Program-made: the position numbers and the translations under genes
NCBI RefSeq assembly: GCF_001426375.1
Contig: NZ_LMEO01000001.1
Span: forward strand, 312,840-376,839
Direction of reading: 5' to 3'
From: Paenibacillus sp. Root444D2
GTDB lineage: Bacteria > Bacillota > Bacilli > Paenibacillales > NBRC-103111
DNA: 64,000 nt
In this document: positions 10,358 through 18,098 of the stretch, in pieces
Layout of the letters: each line of letters starts with the position of its first letter
Position numbering within the stretch: the first letter of the stretch is position 1
Notes under the pieces: generated by a model
The model's database searches: none
What the model was told of the DNA's origin: nothing
Seen by the model: only the letters and a program-made list of their open reading frames with translations

Positions 10358-10993
10358 TTAGTTAGAGTTGGCTAATCCACTTGTTTCAGCAACTATAAAA
10401 GAAAAATCACTGTCTGCATCATTGAATGAATTGTCTACATACTGTCTGAGGGTTACTCTAAATGTGGCATAATCACCAAATGTCGTTAAAGTTGTCATCG
10501 CAATTGTGGGAACAAAGCCTGAGGGAGTTACTGTTATGACTGGCCCCTTATTAAATGTACCCTTTGGAAAAGTTATTTCATATTGACCTACGTTAAGCTT
10601 TTTAACAGAATACTCAGTTCCTTCAAATGGCTTTCCATTCCATCCTACAAGACCTGATATTACTTTTGCACCAGACCCGCCGGGCAATCCTTGAGGGCCA
10701 ACGTCACCCTTGTCTCCTTTTATGCCCTGAGGTCCAGCAACACCTTGAGGCCCAGTTGGACCAGTATCGCCCTTAGGACCTTGTGCTCCCTGTTCACCTT
10801 TTAAGGAAACTGCAATTTCACCTTTTTTACATGTACCATTCAAATCAGATAATGAAATTTGTCCATTCTGTTTTACGCACACTGTTAATGAGCTTATTTG
10901 TGAGGGTAATAAATCTTTTCCATAAGCGACACCAGAAAGCAGAAAAACTAGTGAACACCCCAGCATTAGGAAATACTTCTTTTTCTTAATCAT
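10358..10993 (-). CDS. Secreted collagen-like (G-X-Y repeat) protein
   Basis: A 211-residue protein with a classic signal peptide at residues 1-25 (KKKK then a hydrophobic core ending GVAYG). A short globular region is followed by about 14 G-X-Y triplets near residues 68-110 (GEQGAQGPKGDTGPTGPQG and onward), then a C-terminal beta-rich domain of about 90 residues. Similar collagen-like proteins occur in Firmicute surface proteins, spores and phage fibres. The signal peptide argues for an exported lysogenic-conversion product rather than a virion fibre. It lies after the endolysin, convergent with the integrase. Function unknown. Confidence 0.75.
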   Translation of the reverse strand: MIKKKKYFLMLGCSLVFLLSGVAYGKDLLPSQISSLTVCVKQNGQISLSDLNGTCKKGEIAVSLKGEQGAQGPKGDTGPTGPQGVAGPQGIKGDKGDVGPQGLPGGSGAKVISGLVGWNGKPFEGTEYSVKKLNVGQYEITFPKGTFNKGPVITVTPSGFVPTIAMTTLTTFGDYATFRVTLRQYVDNSFNDADSDFSFIVAETSGLANSN

Positions 10994-11155
10994 GCCCCAA
11001 AACCTCCATCAAATTTACGTTTGTAATACTTCAGTGAAATATTAACAAACTACATTTGATAAATGTGTCGGATTATAATGTCGATAGTCTCTATTTCTAT
11101 TAAATATTGCTTAATTTCTCTATTTCATAAAAAAATAGCTCCGTTTACCCTTTAA

Positions 11156-11821
11156 TCAAGCAATTTTCCGTCTACGCTCATCAATCAAAACCTTAAGAAG
11201 CAATAAATCCTTATAAGTCAAAGTCTTATCTCTTACAGATTGAACCCATTTCCAATCCTCTAATGTGCCATCGTTATAAGCATCGCCTAGATAACAATCT
11301 AATTCTGTCCATGCCCAATCTTCGTATTCAAGTACTTTATTCATATCGTCATCCTCTTCTAATTCTGGTAACTTCGCACCTTTAACTAAGTCATTAATGC
11401 TCAAACCAAAGCACATTTCAAAGTGTGGAAAATCAACAATACCTTCCTTTTGAACTGTCCAATCTCCACCCCAAACGAAACCCAATGACTTACCTATTGC
11501 TCCGACTCTACGCCACTTGTCATTAACTGTCCACAAGACGTTATAACCGTCATCAGCAAGCAAAGCGAAGTCTAATGCTAGGCCGTAATTATGATAGCTG
11601 TAGCCAGCCCTAGCATTCGTCACAATTGATCCTGCTGTTGTTCTACCTTGAGCATATAAGGCTGCTTGTTCATCCATTGTTCGCAATCCTTGAACAATCA
11701 CAATATAGATTCCTTCATTAAAAGCCGCGATAACGAGTTGTCTAGCTTTCTGAGCTACAATTGAATTTAGTTTGGATATGCGCGATTCACTCTTTGCTAG
11801 GTTTTCATTAAGCTGCATCAA
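11156..11821 (-). CDS. Endolysin, M15 peptidase (D-alanyl-D-alanine / L-Ala-D-Glu type)
   Basis: A cell-wall hydrolase for phage release. The first 155 residues match the VanY/M15 zinc peptidase fold: QGLRTMDEQAALYAQGR, then SYHNYGLALDFAL supplying zinc ligands H and D, and PHFEM near residue 132 supplying the last histidine. The C-terminal 60 residues are acidic with tryptophans and may be a wall-binding tail. The start overlaps the holin stop by four bases, the usual holin-endolysin coupling. Confidence 0.93.
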   Translation of the reverse strand: MMQLNENLAKSESRISKLNSIVAQKARQLVIAAFNEGIYIVIVQGLRTMDEQAALYAQGRTTAGSIVTNARAGYSYHNYGLALDFALLADDGYNVLWTVNDKWRRVGAIGKSLGFVWGGDWTVQKEGIVDFPHFEMCFGLSINDLVKGAKLPELEEDDDMNKVLEYEDWAWTELDCYLGDAYNDGTLEDWKWVQSVRDKTLTYKDLLLLKVLIDERRRKIA

Positions 11822-12036
11822 ACTCCACCCCTACCCTTAAAAAGAGCAGAAATGGCCTTGCTTTCGATTGTAATCCCAAAGATAACCGTAGATGCGTAAC
11901 TGATTAAATTAGCGTAGAATTCAATCTCTGCGTCTGGAATGCCATACCCGTATCGAGATGCTACCATATTGGTGATTCCTAAAATAGCCAGCATAAGTGA
12001 TACGATGCGTAGCACCTTAACTTTATCAATATTCAT
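11818..12036 (-). CDS. Holin, phi LC3-like family
   Basis: A 72-residue membrane protein with two hydrophobic segments (residues 8-26 and about 43-58) and a basic C-terminus (KGRGGV). Size, topology and the four-base overlap with the M15 endolysin fit the phage holin LL-H/phi LC3 type. It would form inner-membrane holes timing lysis. A GGTGGGAAATG-type site precedes the start. Confidence 0.85.
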   Translation of the reverse strand: MNIDKVKVLRIVSLMLAILGITNMVASRYGYGIPDAEIEFYANLISYASTVIFGITIESKAISALFKGRGGV

Positions 12037-12071
12037 TTTTCATTTCCCACCTTTTCACAAATTTGTATAAC

Positions 12072-12098
12072 AAAAAAGCCCTATCGATTAGATAGGAC
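12072..12098 (-). terminator. Terminator between the 82-residue gene and holin
   Basis: The stem GTCCTATC/GATAGGGC with a 5-base loop is followed by TTTTTTG on the minus strand. It ends transcripts of the cargo genes just ahead of the holin. Confidence 0.8.
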
Positions 12099-12111
12099 AG
12101 TAAGTGAATTT

Positions 12112-12360
12112 CTACTCAATATGGAAAATAAGTTTTATTGCATCAACAACCTTAATAATAAGTGTAATTAAAATAATAAAAGCAACAACGTATCCAATAT
12201 TATTCCAAGCTTCACTCATTTTTTCCTTTGTGCTTTTATTAGCGACAATTGGCCGTTGCTGCTTTCGTCCCCTCTGTTTCTTTTTGTCACGTACTATTTC
12301 GTTTGCGAAGGCTTTAGCCAATCTTCTAGTTAAACCACTTCTGTTTGGATGTATTTTCAT
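12112..12360 (-). CDS. Small basic membrane protein
   Basis: An 82-residue protein. The N-terminal 45 residues are very basic (RDKKKQRGRKQQR) and one transmembrane helix spans about residues 55-75. The start has a good AAAGGGTG site. It sits between a 131-residue orphan and a terminator. It may be an accessory lysis or exclusion protein. No family was recognised. Confidence 0.6.
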   Translation of the reverse strand: MKIHPNRSGLTRRLAKAFANEIVRDKKKQRGRKQQRPIVANKSTKEKMSEAWNNIGYVVAFIILITLIIKVVDAIKLIFHIE

Positions 12361-12384
12361 AAATTCACCCTTTGCGGTTTCATT

Positions 12385-12780
12385 TTATACATCAGCTCGA
12401 TACTCTAATAAACCACTATCTATTGCTTTTTTATAAGCACGTTTATTAGTGCCATTTTTGTGGTAAACTTTGATACCTAAATCAAACAGAGCTTTATTAT
12501 AATGTGAAGTGTTCCAATCAAGCCCATAATCATCTTCACCTGTATCGAACAAAGACAAATCAACCAAAGTCCTACTCATAACTAACTTACCGTTAGAACG
12601 AATTAAGTAATAATTATGGCTTCCATTGTTCGAATCGAATTCAGTGTATTGGTTACTTTCTTCAACAGTAAATTTATAAACTGTCAGCTCAAAATACTCA
12701 ATATCATTGAGCAATCTAAGTACACTTTCCTTATGTAATACTCTATCCTTTATCGGCGTATTATCTGGATAATCTGCCAT
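12385..12780 (-). CDS. Orphan phage cargo protein, function unknown
   Basis: A 131-residue soluble, acidic protein without recognisable motifs; the C-terminal third is basic (KNGTNKRAYKKA). It has its own extended -10 promoter and a hairpin in its leader, and is separated from the upstream Panacea gene by a terminator. These are the marks of a moron, a cargo gene expressed in the lysogen. The ATG has a GGGGAG site nine bases upstream. Confidence 0.6.
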   Translation of the reverse strand: MADYPDNTPIKDRVLHKESVLRLLNDIEYFELTVYKFTVEESNQYTEFDSNNGSHNYYLIRSNGKLVMSRTLVDLSLFDTGEDDYGLDWNTSHYNKALFDLGIKVYHKNGTNKRAYKKAIDSGLLEYRADV

Positions 12781-12790
12781 AGTATATCTC

Positions 12791-12819
12791 CCCTAAATAT
12801 TATTAGGGATATTATACCA
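12791..12819 (-). promoter_or_regulatory. Extended -10 promoter with leader palindrome for the 131-residue gene
   Basis: On the minus strand TGGTATAAT (12811-12819) is a perfect extended -10. CCCTAA / TTAGGG (12791-12796, 12803-12808) forms a palindrome at the start of the transcript, a possible operator. Confidence 0.6.
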
Positions 12820-12832
12820 CAACAGACACAAC

Positions 12833-12861
12833 AAAAAAGCCACTCCGCGATGGAGTGACTT
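12833..12861 (-). terminator. Terminator after the Panacea-domain gene
   Basis: The stem CACTCC/GGAGTG (extended by flanking pairs) is followed by TTTTTTG on the minus strand, directly after the 12865 stop. Confidence 0.85.
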
Positions 12862-12864
12862 GTG

Positions 12865-13335
12865 TTAATTTTCTATCTCTTCGTCTTTTGCCATTTCTGC
12901 TAGATTGAGAAAATTGTATCTAGCTTTATTTTTAATTGGATAAGTACTATATACATAATCAATAAATTCCGACCAATTAAGTGTTTTTGTTTCTTCAATG
13001 ACTTTATCTAAGATTTTAGTTTCTTTTTTATCCAGTTCCTCTAAACCCAGTGAATCCTTACTTTTTAAAGCGATAAGCAATTTAGGAGAGCCATAAGCAG
13101 AAAACTCTTCCACAATTTTCAACTTATTGTCTTTCTTCGCTGCATCGTACACATCACTCACATATGGCCCATAATGGTCGAAATACCACTTAATCTTGGT
13201 CATTTGTTTGTGATGTCTTTGAGAAGAGAACCAATCTGCCAAGTAAACCATTTTAGTTATTCTGGTTTTTGACAATTCATTCTTATATGGATAATGAATT
13301 GCAAAATATCTTAGGATATGGCGTATATCAGTCAT
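12865..13335 (-). CDS. Panacea-domain (DUF4065, SocA/GepA-like) protein, candidate antitoxin
   Basis: A 156-residue protein. Residues 5-65 follow the Panacea pattern: a helix with KTRITKMVYLADWF, then tryptophan and YGPYVSDVYDAA, the signature YGP-x-V motif. This domain occurs in antitoxins that neutralise many unrelated toxins encoded next door. It is 16 bases downstream of the membrane GAF-like gene and ahead of a terminator, so the two form a closed unit. That it is an antitoxin for the neighbour is inference from the family and context. An AGGAGTTC-type site precedes the start. Confidence 0.8.
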   Translation of the reverse strand: MTDIRHILRYFAIHYPYKNELSKTRITKMVYLADWFSSQRHHKQMTKIKWYFDHYGPYVSDVYDAAKKDNKLKIVEEFSAYGSPKLLIALKSKDSLGLEELDKKETKILDKVIEETKTLNWSEFIDYVYSTYPIKNKARYNFLNLAEMAKDEEIEN

Positions 13336-13351
13336 GGTAAGAACTCCTTTC

Positions 13352-14125
13352 CTAGTGAAGATTTACTCTGATCGTATTTGTAAGTAATTGACCAATTGAA
13401 CCATTAAGAATTTTTTTGATTTCTTCAACGTCAGTTGGCAATTGTGGATTAATCGATTCAAAAACAATAACTGCAACTGGTTCACCATCTGAATTATCCA
13501 AATTTTTGCAATAATAAGATCTACTCTTCATTTGCATATTTGAAATTGTCATATCGTCAATGGAACATTGGTTTTTAACCATATTAACATAACCTTGTTT
13601 CGCCCGATTAGGATCTGGTAGTTCGCTAGATATAGAGTCTCCGTTAATCCATGCTAAACCAATAAATCCCTCATGTTTTGGATAACTTTGCCGACCGTTC
13701 TTTTTAAATTCTGCATTTCTAGCGTAACGACCAACAGGAACAAATTCTGATTCATTGAATCTGTAGATAGTAATACGTTCAGAGTAAGTAAAATTAAATA
13801 AATAAAACAAACTTTTTATTATTCTCTCTGGAATAGCCTCAAGCTCATTCCTTAAACTGTCTCTTTGTTCAATAGCATCTTCATGTTCTTCCGTCAAATC
13901 ACTAATAGTGGCTTGCTTACTAACTGAATGTATGTACCCAATAAGAAATACAGCTATTGCTGGCACCAAATAATACAATTTGCTAACTATGATTCCTTGG
14001 AAGTATGGTATTGATAGAGCCAGTGGGATAAGTAAAGTGAGTAATTGACCCCACGTATCTCTTATATTTTTTTTGAAATTTAATAAATAACCTAAAGCGC
14101 CAGTTATCCTTCTAAACAATAACAT
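13352..14125 (-). CDS. Membrane protein with coiled coil and GAF-like domain, candidate Panacea-linked toxin or sensor
   Basis: A 257-residue protein. Two hydrophobic segments (about residues 26-48 and 50-68) are followed by a short coiled coil (75-105) and a C-terminal domain whose pattern (RITIYRF, FVPVGRYARN, GFIGLAWING, SRSYYCKNL, AVIVFES) resembles GAF domains. GAF domains usually bind small molecules. It pairs with a Panacea-domain gene, has a TATAAT box and palindrome upstream, and lies inside the lysis region. It could be a membrane-acting toxin or an exclusion sensor. The start has AAAGGAGG four bases upstream. Confidence 0.65.
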   Translation of the reverse strand: MLLFRRITGALGYLLNFKKNIRDTWGQLLTLLIPLALSIPYFQGIIVSKLYYLVPAIAVFLIGYIHSVSKQATISDLTEEHEDAIEQRDSLRNELEAIPERIIKSLFYLFNFTYSERITIYRFNESEFVPVGRYARNAEFKKNGRQSYPKHEGFIGLAWINGDSISSELPDPNRAKQGYVNMVKNQCSIDDMTISNMQMKSRSYYCKNLDNSDGEPVAVIVFESINPQLPTDVEEIKKILNGSIGQLLTNTIRVNLH

Positions 14126-14142
14126 TCATCCTCCTTTATACC

Positions 14143-14196
14143 TATGTCATTCGACATATTAGGAGGAAATCCTTTATCCCATTTGGAAAAATTATA
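14143..14196 (-). promoter_or_regulatory. Promoter and palindrome upstream of the GAF-like/Panacea pair
   Basis: On the minus strand a perfect TATAAT (14191-14196) is followed about 35 bases later by the palindrome TATGTC-ATTC-GACATA (14143-14158). The -35 is poor. This points to transcription independent of the late operon. Confidence 0.45.
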
Positions 14197-14267
14197 CTAA
14201 ATACAGAAACGTCTGTTCTATTATCTCACAAGTCTCTAACCCTGTATACGAAATCTTTACCCACAAA

Positions 14268-14579
14268 TCACTTCCACAAAGCTAAAACAGCAACACCAAC
14301 TGCCACAACCGCAAGAATAACCTGTCCCCAAGCTGGAGCAAGTTGTTTATTTGATTTACTATTGTCGCGGATCTCATTTAATCCGCGGTGTAAGCCTTCA
14401 ATCTTTTCGTCTCTTAACTTTAACTCACTTTGCAGAAGATCTTTGGTTACATGAATATCATCACGTACCAACATCATTTTCTTAAGATCGTATAGCGCCT
14501 CTTTAATAGCCGCTAACTCTGTGTCTAATTTAGTTTCTAGTCTTACTATCCTTTCAACATCCGTCAATTCATTTCCCAC
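14268..14579 (-). CDS. xhlA: XhlA-like lysis accessory protein
   Basis: A 103-residue protein. The N-terminal 80 residues are a helical coiled coil (ERIVRLETKLDTELAAIKEAL...) and one transmembrane helix lies at residues 85-101. That is the plan of PBSX XhlA, a membrane-associated partner of the holin. It is placed just after the baseplate/fibre genes, as in PBSX-type phages, but is here separated from holin and endolysin by 2.2 kb of cargo. Confidence 0.8.
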   Translation of the reverse strand: MGNELTDVERIVRLETKLDTELAAIKEALYDLKKMMLVRDDIHVTKDLLQSELKLRDEKIEGLHRGLNEIRDNSKSNKQLAPAWGQVILAVVAVGVAVLALWK

Positions 14580-14640
14580 TTATGTCCCCTTCATTCAACC
14601 TCATAAAATTCTGTTTTCAACGTAAATCTTTGTAAAACAA

Positions 14641-14666
14641 AAAGCCCCGAATATTACTCGGAGCTA
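14641..14666 (-). terminator. Terminator after the Ntn-hydrolase gene
   Basis: The stem AGCTCCGA/CGGGGCT (one wobble) is followed by TTTTTG on the minus strand. It lies between 14685 and xhlA. Confidence 0.75.
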
Positions 14667-14684
14667 TAAACTGAAAAGCTTCCT

Positions 14685-15338
14685 TTATGGAGCTAGCAAT
14701 TTATGCTTAATGAATTTAGCGTAGTCTTTTGTTATTACCAATAAATCAATCGCTCCACCACAAGTGGCAATTGTATGTTGAAATCTTTGATATTTAATAG
14801 TAACCTCTGCTGAAAACTCAGCCAAATCAGCTGCATCTTTAAGAGGCATGAGACTGAAATTTGTGGCAATTCCATTAAATAGCTTATTTATTGTTTCCAT
14901 TTCACCATTAAAGGTCATTGTATATACCAATTGACCGTTTTCAAAGTTAGTTCTTCGAAGTTCATTCTTAGTAACACTATAAACAAACGGTTCATCAGAA
15001 TCGTAACCAGCGACGATAAAAGCAATATTATAAGTTCCATAACTACTTTGTAAAAATACTTGTAATTTTTCAGAAACCTGCGAAACTGTATCTTCAACAC
15101 TGATTTTTTCAATATCAAATATCCTCAATATATCAGCAACAGTCTTACCTTCGATAATAGCGTCTCCACAAAATGAAATACCGATTGTGGATTTGCGAAC
15201 TAATACTAGTTTTTGAGCATTATCTGTCAGAGTAAATCTGTCTGTAGCGCCATTTCCATATGAAAAGTTGCTTGTTAGTCTACTATCAGCTGCCATGGCA
15301 ATACCTTCTGGCACAATTACGGTTGAGATAATCGTCAA
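14685..15338 (-). CDS. Proteasome-beta/HslV-like Ntn hydrolase
   Basis: A predicted N-terminal-nucleophile hydrolase. The frame is open from GTG 15347, but TTG 15338 has AGGGG eight bases upstream and gives Met-Thr-Ile-Ile-Ser-Thr. After Met removal, T1 would be the nucleophile. Counting from it, the aspartate of AADSR is D17, the same position as the conserved D17 of proteasome beta and HslV. K42 in NAQK is a candidate for their catalytic lysine 33, with a short insertion. GISFCGDA matches the family glycine strand. Length is 217. Phage proteins of this type exist in Firmicutes, but their role is unclear. It sits between fibre/amidase genes and xhlA. Confidence 0.78.
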   Translation of the reverse strand: MTIISTVIVPEGIAMAADSRLTSNFSYGNGATDRFTLTDNAQKLVLVRKSTIGISFCGDAIIEGKTVADILRIFDIEKISVEDTVSQVSEKLQVFLQSSYGTYNIAFIVAGYDSDEPFVYSVTKNELRRTNFENGQLVYTMTFNGEMETINKLFNGIATNFSLMPLKDAADLAEFSAEVTIKYQRFQHTIATCGGAIDLLVITKDYAKFIKHKLLAP

Positions 15339-15397
15339 TCTTGTCACCCCTGTTTGAATTTTTATATCATTCTACCAGAAAATGACGTAATTTTCCA

Positions 15398-15559
15398 TTA
15401 ATAGATACGCATATCAACAACATTTGAGTCAGTCACTTTGGTGCCCGTTATTACACCAGCATGTAATATACTACTGGTCATTTTCTTTGATTCAATAAAT
15501 GCCATAATTTCCTCTGGGCTACCCTCTAGAATGAGTCCATCTTCAGTTGTTACTTTCAC
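15398..15559 (-). CDS. Small phage protein, 53 residues
   Basis: A GTG start with an AGGTGATTA site upstream overlaps the end of the amidase-like gene by 17 bases, suggesting translational coupling. It starts MKVTTEDGLILEGSPEEIM and is mostly beta/acidic. No family recognised. Confidence 0.65.
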   Translation of the reverse strand: MKVTTEDGLILEGSPEEIMAFIESKKMTSSILHAGVITGTKVTDSNVVDMRIY

Positions 15560-16031
15560 TACTAATCACCTCGGCCAATTTACTTTTAACTTTTCTATAG
15601 AACTCATTTACAGTACAATCACCAAGATAGATATCATCATCCAACCAACCTATTCCGTATAAAAACAAGTCAGTCAGTTCAGAACAAATCAATTTATTAG
15701 GACTATTCATAAAGTAAGGCTTCCTAAATTTAAGAATATCCTGAATAGCTATACCTACGATTTGTAGATAGTCGTAACCAAAATTGGTTAGTTGAATAGC
15801 AACTTTCAATACTAAATCTTTTTGTTCTTGGGTTAGATTTAATTCAACAACCTCATAATCATCAAAATAAAAAGGAACGATTCGCGAACGAGTCATTCCT
15901 TGTGCTTCGAGTATTTTATTGTTTGAATCTGATAGACTCACGCACACATGTGAAAATTCACCATCGAAAAATTCAATTGCTTTATTTATTAAATAATGAC
16001 CGCGAACAAATATCAGATCACCAATAGCCAA
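15543..16031 (-). CDS. YiiX-like permuted papain-fold amidase/peptidase
   Basis: A 162-residue protein. The N-terminal GDLIFVRGHYLINKAIEFF with FSHVCVSL and the later LICSELTD motif are the permuted NlpC/P60 pattern: histidine in FSHV, nucleophile cysteine in ICSEL. Such enzymes in phages cleave peptidoglycan or lipid-type amides. Its place between the fibre genes and the lysis block suggests a virion-associated or host-exit wall enzyme. Start ATG at 16031. Confidence 0.75.
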   Translation of the reverse strand: MAIGDLIFVRGHYLINKAIEFFDGEFSHVCVSLSDSNNKILEAQGMTRSRIVPFYFDDYEVVELNLTQEQKDLVLKVAIQLTNFGYDYLQIVGIAIQDILKFRKPYFMNSPNKLICSELTDLFLYGIGWLDDDIYLGDCTVNEFYRKVKSKLAEVISSESNN

Positions 16032-16041
16032 GAGTAATCAC

Positions 16042-16473
16042 CTACCAAACTATAGCATTAACTTGTTCCGTAGTTGTTGCCGCCTCTACTTGCGCCTTTA
16101 AAGTCCAATACTTGCCAATGTTTATATTTTTGTGAGCAAGCCCTGCACCAAATACTGTTTTAAATTGAACAAAAGTGTGTGCTTGTGGCTGACCAGAAGC
16201 TTTCCAAATAACTGGTTCTGAAACTAGCCCTGCTGTAATTGCGTTGAGCATACCTCCCAAATTGATTTGTGCGTCAATGTCGAAGTCATATGTATTTGAC
16301 GATCCCAATGCATCAGACGTGAATCCTGCTAGTATGGCTATGTTGCAAAAAATGTTTAGTTGCTTAATTTTTTGTATTTTAACGTCCTCTAATGATCCGT
16401 CACTACGAGGTGTCCATATTAGATTTTCTGTCACAGGATCAATACTAAGTTGGTATTGCATGAATTCATCCAA
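16042..16473 (-). CDS. Phage tail/baseplate-associated protein (XkdW-like position)
   Basis: A 143-residue protein starting at TTG 16473, or M5 at ATG 16461. Neither has its own ribosome site; a 17-codon leader frame with a strong site ends 7 bases upstream, so re-initiation is likely. The C-terminal half (GKYWTLKAQVEAATTTEQVNAI) resembles the short helical tails of DUF4376-like fibre accessory proteins. Position after two fibre genes supports a tail role. Confidence 0.6.
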   Translation of the reverse strand: MDEFMQYQLSIDPVTENLIWTPRSDGSLEDVKIQKIKQLNIFCNIAILAGFTSDALGSSNTYDFDIDAQINLGGMLNAITAGLVSEPVIWKASGQPQAHTFVQFKTVFGAGLAHKNINIGKYWTLKAQVEAATTTEQVNAIVW

Positions 16474-16480
16474 GTATTCG

Positions 16481-16534
16481 CTATACTACATTACCAGTGG
16501 ATTTTTCATAATATATTTTTCTTCCAATATTCAT
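16481..16534 (-). CDS. 17-codon leader frame resembling an XkdW-like N-terminus
   Basis: An AAGGAGGG site precedes ATG 16534; the frame reads MNIGRKIYYEKSTGNVV and stops at TAG 16481-16483. From memory this looks like the opening of XkdW-like tail proteins in Bacillus/Paenibacillus prophages. It is in a different frame from the next gene. It may be a decayed 5' end or a leader that feeds ribosomes to the 143-residue gene. Confidence 0.45.
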   Translation of the reverse strand: MNIGRKIYYEKSTGNVV

Positions 16535-16551
16535 TTTTTCCCTCCTTATTT

Positions 16552-17298
16552 TTAACCATACGCCTTCCAATCAACGGTATTACTTTGACCATAATACGGT
16601 AATTGAAAACCACTACCATTTACATAATGATTAGCGCTTAGTCTAAACCACATTGAAGCACCACCCGATGCTATAAAAATTGGTGAGGATTGGCCAGCAA
16701 TTACACTATAACCACTTATAAAAACAGACATATATCCGGGTTGTGCTCCATTGACTGTTATTAACAATGGTGTAAACGATAAACCACTTACAGTTACATA
16801 ATAGTCTTGTCTCCCTGTAGTACCATCGTAAACAACACCACCTAACAGACCAGAACTAGATGAAATTGTACCACTCGCAAACAACTTTGGAGCAACGCTT
16901 CCCTGTACCCCAAATATATTTGCGGTATTCACTATATTACTGGCTATTAAATCAGCATCTCCAGATACAATACCGCTACCGTTATGATAACCAGCAGGTA
17001 TAGTCTGATTCCCCGTACTAGGAGTAAAGTTTGTTGCCCCTCTATTCGGCATAGTCCCAGCAGTTCCAGCGATTGTTGTACCAGTCAAAACATTAGCCGC
17101 TGGAACCACAACAGCGTCCACTGTACCACCAGTAGTAAACCCTGATGGAATACTTTGAGCCACATTGCTAGGCGTACGATTTACTGTTCCATTATTGACC
17201 ATTGTCCCATCTGCATTCATAAGCACCCCTGCCGAGAACTTATTCCCTGTTAAAACTTTATCTGGTGTTGCATTACCTGCAACTATTAATTGTGCCAT
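16552..17298 (-). CDS. Tail fibre/spike protein with short repeats
   Basis: A 248-residue virion protein. The N-terminal half has imperfect repeats containing P-x-x-VLTG, TAGTMPNRGA-NFTPS and QTIPAGYHNG-SG, a pattern common in tail spikes of Firmicute phages. The C-terminal 100 residues are Gly/Ser-rich beta and end DWKAYG, probably the receptor-binding tip. It follows another fibre gene by 3 bases. Confidence 0.75.
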   Translation of the reverse strand: MAQLIVAGNATPDKVLTGNKFSAGVLMNADGTMVNNGTVNRTPSNVAQSIPSGFTTGGTVDAVVVPAANVLTGTTIAGTAGTMPNRGATNFTPSTGNQTIPAGYHNGSGIVSGDADLIASNIVNTANIFGVQGSVAPKLFASGTISSSSGLLGGVVYDGTTGRQDYYVTVSGLSFTPLLITVNGAQPGYMSVFISGYSVIAGQSSPIFIASGGASMWFRLSANHYVNGSGFQLPYYGQSNTVDWKAYG

Positions 17299-17301
17299 AT
17301 A

Positions 17302-18093
17302 TTACACCCCCACTACAGAAGCTGACATGTAAACTTGATTTGCTACACTTGCCTGTGCTTTTACGTTGATTACGGCAGTGGTTGCGTTAATAAACAAAGG
17401 GATAAGACTATAGCTACCAACTGTGCTTGCTTGAGCGTTGAGAAGTGTGTTTGTTTGAGCACCCGTTCCGTCCGTATATGTGATTTGTACCGTAACATTT
17501 GTTGTGCCAGTGATTACTCTGAAATACGTATATATTACATAGTTACTTTTGTTTACAGTTGGTGTAAATGTGGCGATTGTAGTTAAACTTGTTGTAGCTA
17601 ATAAAGAGTCACTCACACTACCCACTCTGCTTGTTGCAATTGGATTACCACTTACAGGGATAGTTGTTACCTGAACAGTACCCAATGTTGACCCTGTTGC
17701 AGAATTTACAGGTGGAATTGCGCTTATTGCAGTATCAACATAAGTTGTCGATGCTTTCGATGAAATGGATGTTTTATTCTCATTAATAGCTGCTGTTAGG
17801 GATGTTTTATCTGTTGTGGTGAGGGTTGATAAAATACCTAACTGTGTCTGAATGGCACTTGTCACACCATCCAAATATCCCAATTCTGTTGATGATACAT
17901 TGCCAATAGAGGTGCTGCTTGGCAATCCTACTGTTCCTGTAAATGTAGGGGAATTTACAGAAGCTTTTGTTGCGACTGCCGCATCAATCTTATCCCAGTT
18001 ATCATTGAAATCCGTATCAATATTGACCACTAAACTGCCATCAGTATTGGGATTAATTTTTCTTAAATTAATATTTGGTGTTGAACTTGGCAA
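17302..18093 (-). CDS. Tail fibre protein
   Basis: A 263-residue protein. The N-terminus (NINLRKINPNTDGSL, FNDNWDKIDAAV) attaches to the baseplate in PBSX-type phages. The SSTELGYLDGVTSAIQTQL motif is the repeated trimer-forming element typical of phage fibres. The C-terminal half is Thr/Val-rich beta. It is located directly after the XkdU-like gene. Confidence 0.85.
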   Translation of the reverse strand: MPSSTPNINLRKINPNTDGSLVVNIDTDFNDNWDKIDAAVATKASVNSPTFTGTVGLPSSTSIGNVSSTELGYLDGVTSAIQTQLGILSTLTTTDKTSLTAAINENKTSISSKASTTYVDTAISAIPPVNSATGSTLGTVQVTTIPVSGNPIATSRVGSVSDSLLATTSLTTIATFTPTVNKSNYVIYTYFRVITGTTNVTVQITYTDGTGAQTNTLLNAQASTVGSYSLIPLFINATTAVINVKAQASVANQVYMSASVVGV

Positions 18094-18098
18094 AATTA

